In this document: positions 7,402 through 15,917 of the stretch, in pieces
Numbering within the stretch: position 1 is the first letter of the stretch
Layout of the letters: each line of letters starts with the position of its first letter
From: CAIVAT01 sp049317265
GTDB taxonomy: Bacteria; Bacteroidota; Bacteroidia; Bacteroidales; FEN-979
Length of the DNA: 64,000 nt
Direction: 5' to 3'
Assembly (NCBI GenBank): GCA_049317265.1
Contig: JBMOIP010000020.1
Location: forward strand, 1 to 64,000
Notes under the pieces: model-generated
Databases searched by the model: none
Told to the model about the DNA's origin: nothing
The model's input: the letters and a program-made list of their open reading frames with translations, nothing else
Translations under genes and position numbers: made by a program

Positions 7402-9204
7402 TTACTCCAGCATCAACGAAACACATCCGATACCCGGTCCTACGTTCGCAGTCAGTGCCGGGGATGCATGCTCAATGAACAGCGGCTTTTTTCCCGTGAT
7501 CTTCTCCATCTCCACTGCGTACCAGTTGGCTGCTGCTGAATTATTGGCATGGGTTATTGCATATCCCCAGACAGGTTTCCCACTTATTTCCTTTGCAATG
7601 CTATGCATTACTTTCTTCCTGCTACCCTCCTCTGAAAATGATTTTGAAAAGAGGGATGCTCTCCCTTCCTCATCGACGGCAATAACAGGCTTCAAGTCTA
7701 ACATTTTGGCAATAAAACTCTTAAACGGACTAACCCTTCCACTTCGAACGATATATTTCAGGGTTGTTACACTTACCCGTACTATAGATTTCGACTTCCA
7801 TTCTTCGGTTTTTCTTACCAGTTCATCATGCGCCATTCCCTCTTCAAGGGCCCTTGCGGCGCGGAGAACAATCAATCCAAGGCCGGCAGTAAGTGTTTTG
7901 GAATTAAGCACATCGATCTGCTTTCCGGTTCGGCTTACAACCTCCCTGGATCCTTTTTCAGCACCTGACCAGGTTCCGCTAAGGGCCTGGCTTAAATGGA
8001 TGCCGATGATCGAATCATAGTGAGTCGCCAGGTATTCGAATTTGTTCTGGAATTCCTTGGATGCAGGCTGAGCAGAGGAAGCATTGACATCCGATTTTTC
8101 CTGCATGGCATAAAACTGGGGAGGGTTAATGGTAAGGCGATCGAGGAAGTAGGTCTCACCGAAGTGGACAGAGAGCGGAACCACATGGATCTGGTGAAAG
8201 TCGATCAGTTCTTTCGGCAAGTCGCAGGAGGAGTCGGTCACCAAGGCCACCTTATGTTTTCGGTTGAATTGGATCTCATTCTGCATCACCATATCGTCGA
8301 CCTTCTGATAGGTTATATTTCCGAATTTCTGGAGTTGAGAAAAGACTTCAGCAGGGAAATCTGTATGTATATGTACCCGGATTTTCGACGGACTCCCGGC
8401 CACTACGAGCGAATCGCCGCAATGCTGGATAAAATTCCTGATTTTATGCTTATCAAGCTGATCACCTGCCAGCAATGCTTCTGTACAAAACCTGAAGTTG
8501 AGCACATCATGGGGCATTTCAACAACTTCCTCTACATCAGCCATGGATGCATCAGGTTTCCTCATGGCCTTTTCGGCGCCGAGGGTGAAAAAGTCCATGA
8601 AACCTTCCAGCCAGTATACAAATCCTTTTGCTCCGGCATCCACCACATGTGACCGTTTGAGGGCTTCCAGTTTACCTGTAGTAGCAGCCAGTGATTCGAG
8701 TGCCTTGTTGTATCCTTCCACCAGCAACCTGGTAAAATCATCGAAGGTATCTTTAAGCAGGTAAATATAGTCAGCCCACTCTTTGATCACCGTCAGTATG
8801 GTTCCTTCTACCGGGTTGGCTATGGCATCATAAGCATAGGCAACCGCTTTCTTTACGCTTTCAGCAAAAGATTTTACGGTTAATGCTTCGTCCGGATTGA
8901 TCTCATTGCTAAAGCCATAGAGAAACTGGGCAAAAATTATCCCAGAGTTGCCCCGAGCGCCGATCAATGCGGCATCAGCAAGGGCTACCGCTGTTTGCTT
9001 GAGATTTTCAGTAGGTATTGTTGCGTCCATTATGGAACGCATGGTGGAGGCAAGATTGGTCCCGGTATCGGCATCGGCAACCGGAAAAACGTTTATTTTA
9101 TTGAGTAGTTTCTGATGTTCGAATATCCTTTGAGCGCCGGCAAGGAATGAGTAGTAGAGTTGTTTTCCGTCAAGCTCCTTTATCTTTTGAACAGGTTCTG
9201 TCAA
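7402..9204 (-). CDS. DAK2-DegV fusion, fatty acid kinase-like (FakA plus FakB in one chain)
   Basis: 600 residues. N-terminal DhaL/DAK2 kinase domain (about 10-205) with the Mg-ATP loop NVFPVADADTGTN (38-50) and GARGNSGIIF (82-91). The middle (about 230-310) resembles the FakA middle domain, including CGDSLVVAG and RVHIHTDFP. From about 317 a complete DegV/FakB lipid-binding domain follows (VTDSSCDLP, HLSQALSGTWSGAEKGS). In Firmicutes, FakA phosphorylates fatty acids bound to separate FakB proteins. Here both activities appear joined in one polypeptide, presumably making acyl-phosphate from exogenous or recycled fatty acids, which PlsY (present at 51128) could use. Function is inferred from domain content. 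Confidence 0.88.
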   Translation of the reverse strand: MTEPVQKIKELDGKQLYYSFLAGAQRIFEHQKLLNKINVFPVADADTGTNLASTMRSIMDATIPTENLKQTAVALADAALIGARGNSGIIFAQFLYGFSNEINPDEALTVKSFAESVKKAVAYAYDAIANPVEGTILTVIKEWADYIYLLKDTFDDFTRLLVEGYNKALESLAATTGKLEALKRSHVVDAGAKGFVYWLEGFMDFFTLGAEKAMRKPDASMADVEEVVEMPHDVLNFRFCTEALLAGDQLDKHKIRNFIQHCGDSLVVAGSPSKIRVHIHTDFPAEVFSQLQKFGNITYQKVDDMVMQNEIQFNRKHKVALVTDSSCDLPKELIDFHQIHVVPLSVHFGETYFLDRLTINPPQFYAMQEKSDVNASSAQPASKEFQNKFEYLATHYDSIIGIHLSQALSGTWSGAEKGSREVVSRTGKQIDVLNSKTLTAGLGLIVLRAARALEEGMAHDELVRKTEEWKSKSIVRVSVTTLKYIVRSGRVSPFKSFIAKMLDLKPVIAVDEEGRASLFSKSFSEEGSRKKVMHSIAKEISGKPVWGYAITHANNSAAANWYAVEMEKITGKKPLFIEHASPALTANVGPGIGCVSLMLE

Positions 9205-9226
9205 TCGTTAAAGTTTTAAAAACATG

Positions 9227-9234
9227 CAAATATA
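9227..9234 (-). promoter_or_regulatory. Candidate -7 element of DAK2-DegV gene
   Basis: The minus strand reads TATATTTG, a full TAnnTTTG match, 22 bases before the ATG at 9204. No TTG is evident at the usual -33 distance. Confidence 0.4.
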
Positions 9235-9459
9235 GGATAATTTTCCCATATGCCTCAGATGTATCCTGTCTCTGACCTGGCTTTGTGTATCTTTGTGTTC
9301 CGGCGACCTGTTGCAGTTAAACATTTTACGAATTTTCAAATTGAATTGTCCTAAACCTGGAAACTACAAATTTAATACAGAATTCATATGAACCTTTGCG
9401 CACCGGTATCACAGTCCGTTAAAATCATAGCTCTTTATCCGGTGGACCTCTATTTTTTT

Positions 9460-9467
9460 TAATTTTG
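9460..9467 (+). promoter_or_regulatory. Candidate -7 element of DUF1573 gene
   Basis: TAATTTTG, a full TAnnTTTG match, 44 bases before the ATG at 9512. A T-rich stretch at 9434-9436 lies at the -33 distance but lacks the G of TTG. Confidence 0.4.
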
Positions 9468-9511
9468 CAGCGAATTCATTTTATAGTTCTAACCTTAATA
9501 ATTCAGTAAAT

Positions 9512-9976
9512 ATGAAAAAGTTAGTTTTTTCATTTGTAGTTTTGATGTTCTCAGCTTTTTTAGTAAACGCTCAGGATGCAACACCCCAGCAACCTGTTAA
9601 TCCAAACGCACCTGAGATTTCGTTTGACAAGACGGTGCATGATTATGGAACGATTGTTCAGGGCGCAGACGGTACCTGCGAATTCAAATTCACCAACATT
9701 GGCAAGGAACCTTTGATTTTATCAAAACCTCAGTCTTCCTGTGGGTGCACCGTTCCTACATGGCCGCAAGAGCCAATTCTTCCTGGTAAAAGCGATGTAA
9801 TCAAAGTAACCTATAACACCAACAACGTTGGCGGAATCAATAAAACGGTTACCGTAACTTCAAATGCAAAAACAGCACGCGTTGTTTTACAGATTAAAGG
9901 AACCGTTACAGCGAAACCAGCCACGACAATGCCGGAGAAGCCAGCTGAACAAGGCGCTGCTCCTATCACAAAATAA
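9512..9976 (+). CDS. DUF1573 exported protein
   Basis: 154 residues. Signal peptide about 1-20 (ending VNAQ). Residues about 35-135 are a single immunoglobulin-like DUF1573 domain: HDYGTIVQGADGTCEFKFTN, the conserved cysteine motif SSCGCTVPTWP, and the Pro/Gly loop before KVTYNTNNVGG. A Pro/Ala/Lys-rich tail follows. These proteins are abundant and periplasmic in Bacteroidota and their role is unknown. It has its own promoter and a strong terminator, so it is monocistronic. Confidence 0.9.
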   Translation: MKKLVFSFVVLMFSAFLVNAQDATPQQPVNPNAPEISFDKTVHDYGTIVQGADGTCEFKFTNIGKEPLILSKPQSSCGCTVPTWPQEPILPGKSDVIKVTYNTNNVGGINKTVTVTSNAKTARVVLQIKGTVTAKPATTMPEKPAEQGAAPITK

Positions 9977-9993
9977 ATTTAATAATCATGAAT

Positions 9994-10030
9994 AAACACC
10001 AGGCCAGCCACAAGCTGGCTTTGGTGTTTT
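9994..10030 (+). terminator. Intrinsic terminator of DUF1573 gene
   Basis: The hairpin has outer arms AAACACCA (9994-10001) and TGGTGTTT (10022-10029), inner arms GCCAGC and GCTGGC, a 5-base loop and a small internal bulge, ending in a short T run. It starts 17 bases after the stop codon. Confidence 0.75.
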
Positions 10031-10046
10031 CTAAAAACCACTCGTT

Positions 10047-11246
10047 ATGCCAACAATTTCTCTGCGCGGCCAGGCCTGTCCACCTTCTCCTATCCGCAAA
10101 CTCGTGCCCTTTTCAGATGAAGCCAAGAAGAGGGGAATTAAGGTTTATCACCTGAACATCGGCCAGCCGGATATCGAAACTCCGGCCAATGTTCTTGAAA
10201 AAATCCGCAACACCGATATAAAAGTCATCGAATACAGCCATTCAGCCGGAATTCTCTCATACCGGAAAAAACTCGCTGAATATTATCATCGGGTGGGCAT
10301 CGAGGTTACCCCCGACCAGATGATCGTTACCACAGGCGGCTCCGAAGGCATTCTTTTTGCATTGCTTACCTGCCTTAACCCTGGTGATGAAGTCATCATT
10401 CCTGAACCATTTTACGCAAACTATAACGGGTTTGCCGTCGCTGCCGGAGTCACCGTTAAACCTATTGCATCGTACATTGATGATGGATTCGGACTCCCTC
10501 CGATGAGCGCCTTTGAGGAGGCCATCACCCCGCGCACCAAAGCGATCATGGTTTGCAATCCGAACAATCCTACCGGGTATCTCTACTCAAAAGAGGAGTT
10601 GGAATTGCTCCGCGACATTGTTAAAAAACATGATCTCTACCTCTTCTCCGATGAAGTTTACCGTGAGTTCTGTTATGATGGCAATGAGCACTTCTCTGTG
10701 ATGAACCTTGAGGGTATTGACCAGAATGTGGTGCTTCTTGACTCTATATCAAAAAGATACAGCGCCTGTGGCGTAAGGATAGGCGTAATGATCACCCGAA
10801 ATACAGAGATAATCGCAACGGCGATGAAGTTTGCCCAGGCCAGGCTGAGTCCACCCACATTCGGACAGATTGCCGGTGAAGAGGCAGTCAACACCCCCGA
10901 AAGCTACCTCGTTAAAGTTCTCGCAGAGTATGTTAAGCGCAGAGATATCGTGGTTGAATCGATCAATAAGATGGAGGGATGTTTTTGTCCTAACCCGGGT
11001 GGTGCCTTTTACGCCGTTGCACGTTTACCTATTGATGACTCCGACAAATTCTGCCAGTGGTTGCTTGAAGATTTCAGCTACCAGGGACAAACCGTGATGC
11101 TTGCACCGGCTACCGGGTTTTATTCCACTCCCGGACGGGGAAAAGATGAAGTGCGTATCAGTTATGTACTGAACCTGACCGACCTGGCGAACTCCATGAA
11201 ATGTTTGGAGGAGGGGTTGAAGGTATATCCCGGGAGGACTAATTGA
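10047..11246 (+). CDS. PLP-dependent aminotransferase, class I/II
   Basis: 399 residues, the usual length for fold-type I aminotransferases of the aspartate/aromatic group. Visible motifs are the small-domain LNIGQPDIETP, GGSEGILFA (phosphate site), CNPNNPTGYLYS (Asn binding the PLP O3'), SDEVY with D202, and the Schiff-base lysine K236 in DSISKRYSACGVRIG. The C-terminal Arg that binds the substrate carboxylate is probably in KDEVRISY. It transfers an amino group from an amino acid to a 2-oxoacid in the cytoplasm; the preferred substrate cannot be told. Its TGA is the first part of repeat array A2. Confidence 0.88.
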   Translation: MPTISLRGQACPPSPIRKLVPFSDEAKKRGIKVYHLNIGQPDIETPANVLEKIRNTDIKVIEYSHSAGILSYRKKLAEYYHRVGIEVTPDQMIVTTGGSEGILFALLTCLNPGDEVIIPEPFYANYNGFAVAAGVTVKPIASYIDDGFGLPPMSAFEEAITPRTKAIMVCNPNNPTGYLYSKEELELLRDIVKKHDLYLFSDEVYREFCYDGNEHFSVMNLEGIDQNVVLLDSISKRYSACGVRIGVMITRNTEIIATAMKFAQARLSPPTFGQIAGEEAVNTPESYLVKVLAEYVKRRDIVVESINKMEGCFCPNPGGAFYAVARLPIDDSDKFCQWLLEDFSYQGQTVMLAPATGFYSTPGRGKDEVRISYVLNLTDLANSMKCLEEGLKVYPGRTN

Positions 11247-11322
11247 CAAGCGGACAGGCGGACAAGCGGACTAGCGGACTAGCGGACGGGCGGACGGGTG
11301 GACGGGCGGACGGGCGGACGGG
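11245..11322 (+). repeat. Octamer tandem array A2, stop-to-stop, with G-quadruplex pattern
   Basis: Nearly ten units of GACRRGCG type (GACAAGCG, GACTAGCG, GACGGGCG). The GA of the aminotransferase TGA is the start of the first unit, and the last bases touch the stop of the convergent NamZ gene at 11323. Five GGG tracts at 11288, 11296, 11304, 11312 and 11320 are each separated by five bases, a canonical G3N5 quadruplex pattern on the plus strand. Confidence 0.9.
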
Positions 11323-12501
11323 TTAGTAGAGTAGGTATTTGGCTCGGATTTTCATGAATTTTTCAATGCCGGGTTGCCAGCTTTTCCGGATCTCTTTTTC
11401 TGATTTTCCTTGTTTTATCTGTTTCTGAAGGGTGTCATTTCCCGCCAGTTTATTGAAGTAACCTGTAAAGTAATTCGATTTATTCTTCCATGCATGGTAG
11501 GATTTAATCAGCCAGGCCAGGATGATCCGGTCTGAACCGACCGGGTTTTCTGAATAATATTTCCTAAGATCTTCACCTAAACATCTCTTTCCTTCCATGG
11601 GAGGATGAAGACTGATGCCCGGAATGCTTTCAGGGGTAAAGCTGAAACTGCCATAATGCAGGTCAGGATGTCCGTATGCCTGGAAAGGGAATGGGGTACC
11701 CCTCCCCACACTGATGTTGGTTCCTTCAAAAAAACAGAGTGACGGATAAAGATTCACAGCTGTGGAGTTCGGCAGGTTCGGTGAAGGTTTTACCGGTAGT
11801 GCATACCTTGTCTGATGGGTATAATTCTCCAATGGAATAACCCGGAGATCGCATTTTTTAGTGCTTTTCAACCACCCTTCCCCATCGATCATTTTGGCAT
11901 ATTCCCCGATGGTCATTCCATAAACAACCGGAACAGGATGCAGCCCGACAAATGAAGTGTAGCCGGCTTCCAGGACAGGTCCATCTACATAAAAACCATT
12001 TGGGTTGGGCCGGTCGAGCAGGACAACAGGAATCCCGCTTTCACTGCAGGCTTCCATCATGTAGGTGAGTGTAGAAATATAGGTATAAAACCGGACACCG
12101 ACATCCTGGAGATCGAAAAGGATTAGATCTATTGATTGAAGGTCGGAAGAATCGGGTTTCATTTTTTTGCCATACAGTGAACAAACTTTTATCCCTGTGA
12201 CAGAATCGATGTTATCCACAATATGCTGGCCGGCCTCGCCCGATATCCTGAATCCGTGTTCGGGTGAAAAGATCCGGACGATGTCAAATCCATCACTGAC
12301 CAGCATATCAACTATGTTCTTATTGCCGGCAAGCGATGCCTGGTTGGCTACAATTCCGATGTGTTTACCTTTCAGTAATGGATAATACAACGCTGTTCCT
12401 TGAGCACCGACCCTTACCTGGGCCTGTATCATGCCGTGCAGCAGCAGGAGTATCATGAAAAATGTAATCCGGGAAAATGGAACTAGACGATTGGTTCTCA
12501 T
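11323..12501 (-). CDS. namZ: DUF1343 protein, NamZ-like exo-beta-N-acetylmuramidase
   Basis: 392 residues from the ATG at 12501; an upstream in-frame ATG at 12549 would add 16 residues before the signal peptide and lies beyond the promoter palindrome. Signal peptide about 1-27 (ending IQAQ). The GH171/DUF1343 catalytic part shows GIVANQASL, RIFSPEHGFR, LLFDLQDVGVRFYTYIST-type motif, DRPNPNG and FFEGTNISVGRGTPFPFQ. NamZ removes terminal MurNAc residues from peptidoglycan fragments, feeding cell-wall recycling. Mpl at 17526 belongs to the same pathway. It is divergent from the permease gene at 12550. Confidence 0.85.
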   Translation of the reverse strand: MRTNRLVPFSRITFFMILLLLHGMIQAQVRVGAQGTALYYPLLKGKHIGIVANQASLAGNKNIVDMLVSDGFDIVRIFSPEHGFRISGEAGQHIVDNIDSVTGIKVCSLYGKKMKPDSSDLQSIDLILFDLQDVGVRFYTYISTLTYMMEACSESGIPVVLLDRPNPNGFYVDGPVLEAGYTSFVGLHPVPVVYGMTIGEYAKMIDGEGWLKSTKKCDLRVIPLENYTHQTRYALPVKPSPNLPNSTAVNLYPSLCFFEGTNISVGRGTPFPFQAYGHPDLHYGSFSFTPESIPGISLHPPMEGKRCLGEDLRKYYSENPVGSDRIILAWLIKSYHAWKNKSNYFTGYFNKLAGNDTLQKQIKQGKSEKEIRKSWQPGIEKFMKIRAKYLLY

Positions 12502-12520
12502 AACAGATTGAAAAAACGCA

Positions 12521-12528
12521 TACTTTTG
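12521..12528 (+). promoter_or_regulatory. Palindromic -7 element shared by divergent genes
   Basis: TACTTTTG (12521-12528) is a full TAnnTTTG match, placed 21 bases before the TTG start at 12550. It is half of the inverted repeat TACTTT-TGC-AAAGTA (12521-12535), so the minus strand carries the near match TACTTTGC toward namZ. Confidence 0.45.
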
Positions 12529-12549
12529 CAAAGTAAAGATTTCTTTCAT

Positions 12550-13770
12550 TTGAATACTGAATTTTTTCTCGCCAACCGGCTAGTCTCACGCAGCAAGGGA
12601 AATTTTTCCTGGACTTTCGTGGTCATAGCAATCACCTCCATCGCCCTTGGGCTTGCGATCATGTTTATCGCCGTAGCCATCCTCACCGGATTCAAAAAGG
12701 AGATCAGGGAGAAAGTTGCAGGCTTCAGCGGTCATATTCAGATCACACGGTTTGCGGAAGGAACCAATTATGAGCCTCAGCCCATCGAGAAGCGGCAGTC
12801 GTTCTACCTGAAGATAAAAAACACCCAGGGAATCAGCCATATCCAGTCATTTGCCACCAAGGCGGGTATCATTAAAACAAGGCAACATATCCAGGGGGTC
12901 ATCCTGAAAGGCATAGGGCGTGATTTCAACTGGGATTTCTTCCGGGATAAATTGGTGGAAGGGAAGCTGTTCCATGTTTCTGATACCGGGAAGAACGACA
13001 GTATTATCATCTCCAGGAAGATTGCCAACCTACTGAACCTCCATGTCAATGACGATATGCGTATGTATTTCATTGTAGGTACGGCGACTCCCGGCAGGAA
13101 ATTCAAAATCGCAGGTATTTATGATACAGGACTTGAAGAGTTTGACAAACTTTATGTGTTGTGTGACATGCATCACATACAAAAGTTGAATAACTGGACT
13201 GAAAACCAGGTTGGGGGTTTTGAAGTATTTCTGAAAAATTTTGACGATATCGACCGGATGGGCGTATATGTGTATCACCAGATCGGGTTCAATCTTGATG
13301 CCTCCACCATTAAAATGCTGAACCAGCAAATCTTTGACTGGCTTGATCTCCAGGATATCAATGTACTGATTATCCTGATCCTGATTGTACTCGTTTCATC
13401 CACAACCATTATTTCGACCTTGCTGATCCTGATCCTGGAGAGAACCGCCATGGTGGGTATCCTGAAGGCGCTTGGCATGCCAAACAAGGGAATCCGGAGG
13501 GTCTTTCTTTTTAATGCCCTGTATATTGTTGGCTGGGGGATGCTTTGGGGCAATTTACTTGCATTCACCTTGTGTCTTCTGCAAAAAAAGTTTGCCCTTG
13601 TTACCCTTTCCCAGGAGACCTACTACGTTTCGGTGATTCCCATCAACCTGGACCTTTGGAATATCCTGCTGATCAATGCAGGAACGCTTATTATCTGCTA
13701 CCTTATTTTTATTATTCCATCCTTTATTATTTCCCGCATCACTCCTGTAAAAGCAATCAGGTTCAGCTAG
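12550..13770 (+). CDS. LolC/LolE-like ABC transporter permease (FtsX/MacB family)
   Basis: 406 residues from a TTG at 12550. A TTG at 12508 is in frame, but it precedes the likely promoter, and the family usually begins at the segment starting NTEFFLANRL. One TM helix near 25-45, a large periplasmic domain (about 55-265, with IRTMNLK-like surface and THQIGFNLDA segment), then three TM helices (about 275-300, 320-345, 370-400) typical of the FtsX fold. LolCE-type permeases release lipoproteins from the inner membrane. A partner ATPase is not adjacent. Confidence 0.8.
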   Translation: MNTEFFLANRLVSRSKGNFSWTFVVIAITSIALGLAIMFIAVAILTGFKKEIREKVAGFSGHIQITRFAEGTNYEPQPIEKRQSFYLKIKNTQGISHIQSFATKAGIIKTRQHIQGVILKGIGRDFNWDFFRDKLVEGKLFHVSDTGKNDSIIISRKIANLLNLHVNDDMRMYFIVGTATPGRKFKIAGIYDTGLEEFDKLYVLCDMHHIQKLNNWTENQVGGFEVFLKNFDDIDRMGVYVYHQIGFNLDASTIKMLNQQIFDWLDLQDINVLIILILIVLVSSTTIISTLLILILERTAMVGILKALGMPNKGIRRVFLFNALYIVGWGMLWGNLLAFTLCLLQKKFALVTLSQETYYVSVIPINLDLWNILLINAGTLIICYLIFIIPSFIISRITPVKAIRFS

Positions 13771-15878
13771 ATACGGTTGAGTATTTTTGTCAGTTCCTCC
13801 AACCTGAAGGGTTTGGATATGTAACTGTTCATCCCGGCCTGGTAACACTTCTCTTCATCTTCCGGGGAGGTGTTTGCGGTAATTGCACAGATATGCACCG
13901 GATTCCTGCCAGGGTTTGCCTCCTCATACTTCCTGATCTGACGGGTAGCTTCAAGTCCGTCCATATCCGGCATCGACATATCCATCAATACAAGGTCATA
14001 CTCTTTTCCGGCATACATCTCCACGGCTATCTTTCCATTTTCAGCAAGATCAGTTGCATGGCCAATCTTTTCCAGGGTAACCAGCGCCACCTTCTGGTTG
14101 ATGAGATTATCTTCGGCAAGCAGAATATTCAACACTTTTTTCTGATCCTCCTGCAGGTGCATGTCAACCTCATCCCTGTCGCCGGCAAATTCTTTTCTTA
14201 CCTGTGACAAAACCTCCTTTATCCTGCTCCTGAGCCGGCTCAGGGTATAGGGGCGGACAAGTGCGACCAGGATTCCGGCTGCGACCAGTTCAGCCGGGGA
14301 AACGGGGTGCATTCGTGATGTGGACAGTAATATTTTTGACTTTTTAACCCAGGAAGCGTGTTTCATAGAGGAAGCAAATTTCAGCCCATCCATGCCCGGC
14401 ATGTTATACTCGACGATGACCAGGTCGAACGGTTTATTAATCTCAGCACGGTTTTGAATCAGGCTGAGTGCATCAGCCGGGACTCCCGATTCGACCACCT
14501 CTGCATCCCATCGAACGAGATAGTTAGCTAGTATTGACCGTCGCCCCGGATCCGGATCAAGAACCAGTACCTTTGCACCATGCAGAACTGCTTTCATCGG
14601 ATCATTGACTTCTGAATCCTTATACCGTTCAAAAACCACTGAAAATGTGAAGGTGGTTCCGTTACCCTGGTTTGTTTCGACAGAGATCTGACCGTTCATC
14701 CGGTCAATCAGCCTCCTGGCAATGGCCAGTCCAAGTCCACCGCCACTGTATTTTTTTGACTCAGGGGTATCAAGTTTGGCAAAAGAGGTAAAGAGCATTT
14801 TCATTCCCGCCTCTGAAATGCCAATTCCTGTATCACTGACATTGAAGCGAACTTTGACGGTTTCATCATCCCATTCCAGGAAGTGTGCTTCAACCCTGAT
14901 TTCACCTTTTTCTGTGAATTTCAAGGCATTATCGGTGAATATTTTCATGATTTGCCTCAGGCGGACCGGGTCACCCACCACCTCAACGGGAATATTTGGA
15001 TCCTGAAATGAGAGGATTTCAAGTCCTTTTTCGTTTGCTTTTTCGACATAGCAACCTGTGATCTCCTCAATCACCTGGTGAATACTGAATGGTTTTTCAT
15101 GGAATTCCAATATTCCTGATTCAAGTTTCGAGAATTCGATGATGTCGTTGAGAATAGACATGAGGTTGGTTGCCGACTTTACAATGGCATTGAGATATTC
15201 AACCTGTTCCTGGGTCAGCCGGGATTGCTTGAGGATTTCAGCCATCCCGATAACCCCGGCCATCGGGGTATAGATGTCATGCGACATGCTTACCAGGAAA
15301 TTACTCTTGGAACGGCTTTCAGCCACAGCAGTGTCACGGGAAACAATAAGTTCTTTTTCAGTATTTTTTCTTTCATGGATATCGATCAATACCCCGGCCA
15401 GCCGGACAGGATTGCCCAGGATATCGGTTTCTACAATCTTACCCTTGTCAAAAAACCACCTCCATTCTCCTGATTTTGTTTTTAACCGGAATTCAGCCTC
15501 ATAATTCGGCTGGTTGCCTGAAATATGCCGCTGAAGACTTGCCAGGGTAAATTCATAATCATCCGGGTGGATCATTTTTATAATCTCGCTATACGTCTGT
15601 GGTAGATCCTCAGCTGAAAAGCCAAGCATCCTTGCCCGGTTCTCATTAAAGTGCATTTTACCGGTCTTATATTCCCAATCCCACCAGGCAAGATCTCCAC
15701 CAAATAATGCGCGGCTGGTTCTTTCATGTGCGGCGGTTAATTCCCGTTCCTTCTCCTGCAAGCGATCGACAGATTCCTGATAAACCTTCTGCAGATGTTC
15801 CCATTGCTGAGCAGCCAACCGTACTTTGTTATTCTCACGTTCGAGATTCTGGATTTTATTGAGCAATTCGTCCGACAT
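13767..15878 (-). CDS. PAS hybrid histidine kinase with two receiver domains
   Basis: 703 residues, soluble. N-terminal coiled coil about 5-50, PAS/PAC domain about 55-175 (WWDWEYKTGKMHF), HisKA with H200 (SMSHDIYTPMAGVIGM), HATPase with N317 and GGGLGLAIARRL, then receiver 1 (about 436-560) and receiver 2 (about 583-703). Receiver 2 is intact: D590, D633 (LMDMSMPDMDG), K688 region (SKPF). Receiver 1 has Glu490 where the phospho-acceptor Asp should be (VIVEYNMPGMDG), codon GAG at 14411-14409. No Hpt domain is present, so a separate Hpt protein is needed. Its stop overlaps the permease gene end convergently. Confidence 0.88.
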   Translation of the reverse strand: MSDELLNKIQNLERENNKVRLAAQQWEHLQKVYQESVDRLQEKERELTAAHERTSRALFGGDLAWWDWEYKTGKMHFNENRARMLGFSAEDLPQTYSEIIKMIHPDDYEFTLASLQRHISGNQPNYEAEFRLKTKSGEWRWFFDKGKIVETDILGNPVRLAGVLIDIHERKNTEKELIVSRDTAVAESRSKSNFLVSMSHDIYTPMAGVIGMAEILKQSRLTQEQVEYLNAIVKSATNLMSILNDIIEFSKLESGILEFHEKPFSIHQVIEEITGCYVEKANEKGLEILSFQDPNIPVEVVGDPVRLRQIMKIFTDNALKFTEKGEIRVEAHFLEWDDETVKVRFNVSDTGIGISEAGMKMLFTSFAKLDTPESKKYSGGGLGLAIARRLIDRMNGQISVETNQGNGTTFTFSVVFERYKDSEVNDPMKAVLHGAKVLVLDPDPGRRSILANYLVRWDAEVVESGVPADALSLIQNRAEINKPFDLVIVEYNMPGMDGLKFASSMKHASWVKKSKILLSTSRMHPVSPAELVAAGILVALVRPYTLSRLRSRIKEVLSQVRKEFAGDRDEVDMHLQEDQKKVLNILLAEDNLINQKVALVTLEKIGHATDLAENGKIAVEMYAGKEYDLVLMDMSMPDMDGLEATRQIRKYEEANPGRNPVHICAITANTSPEDEEKCYQAGMNSYISKPFRLEELTKILNRI

Positions 15879-15917
15879 ATTTCCTCAGGATTAATAATTG
15901 TCAAATACAGTGAAATA

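Larger units (their letters stand above)
9205..9511. other. 307-base divergent intergenic region
   Basis: It separates the divergent DegV and DUF1573 genes and contains their two candidate -7 elements (9227-9234 minus, 9460-9467 plus). Around 9281-9297 there is a half-copy of the CTTTGTG repeat word that forms the hairpin at 47949-47998. I see no convincing ORF or RNA gene in the rest. Confidence 0.5.

Noticed and set aside
7270..8020. Plus-strand open frames rich in CPPVRPSACPLV-type repeats
   Set aside because: They arise from translating octamer array A1 and then the antisense of the DegV gene. The real gene is on the minus strand with full domain motifs.
12508..12549. N-terminal extension of the LolC/E-like permease from a TTG at 12508
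   Set aside because: It would be translated from DNA upstream of and across the likely -7 element, and family members begin at the later TTG.
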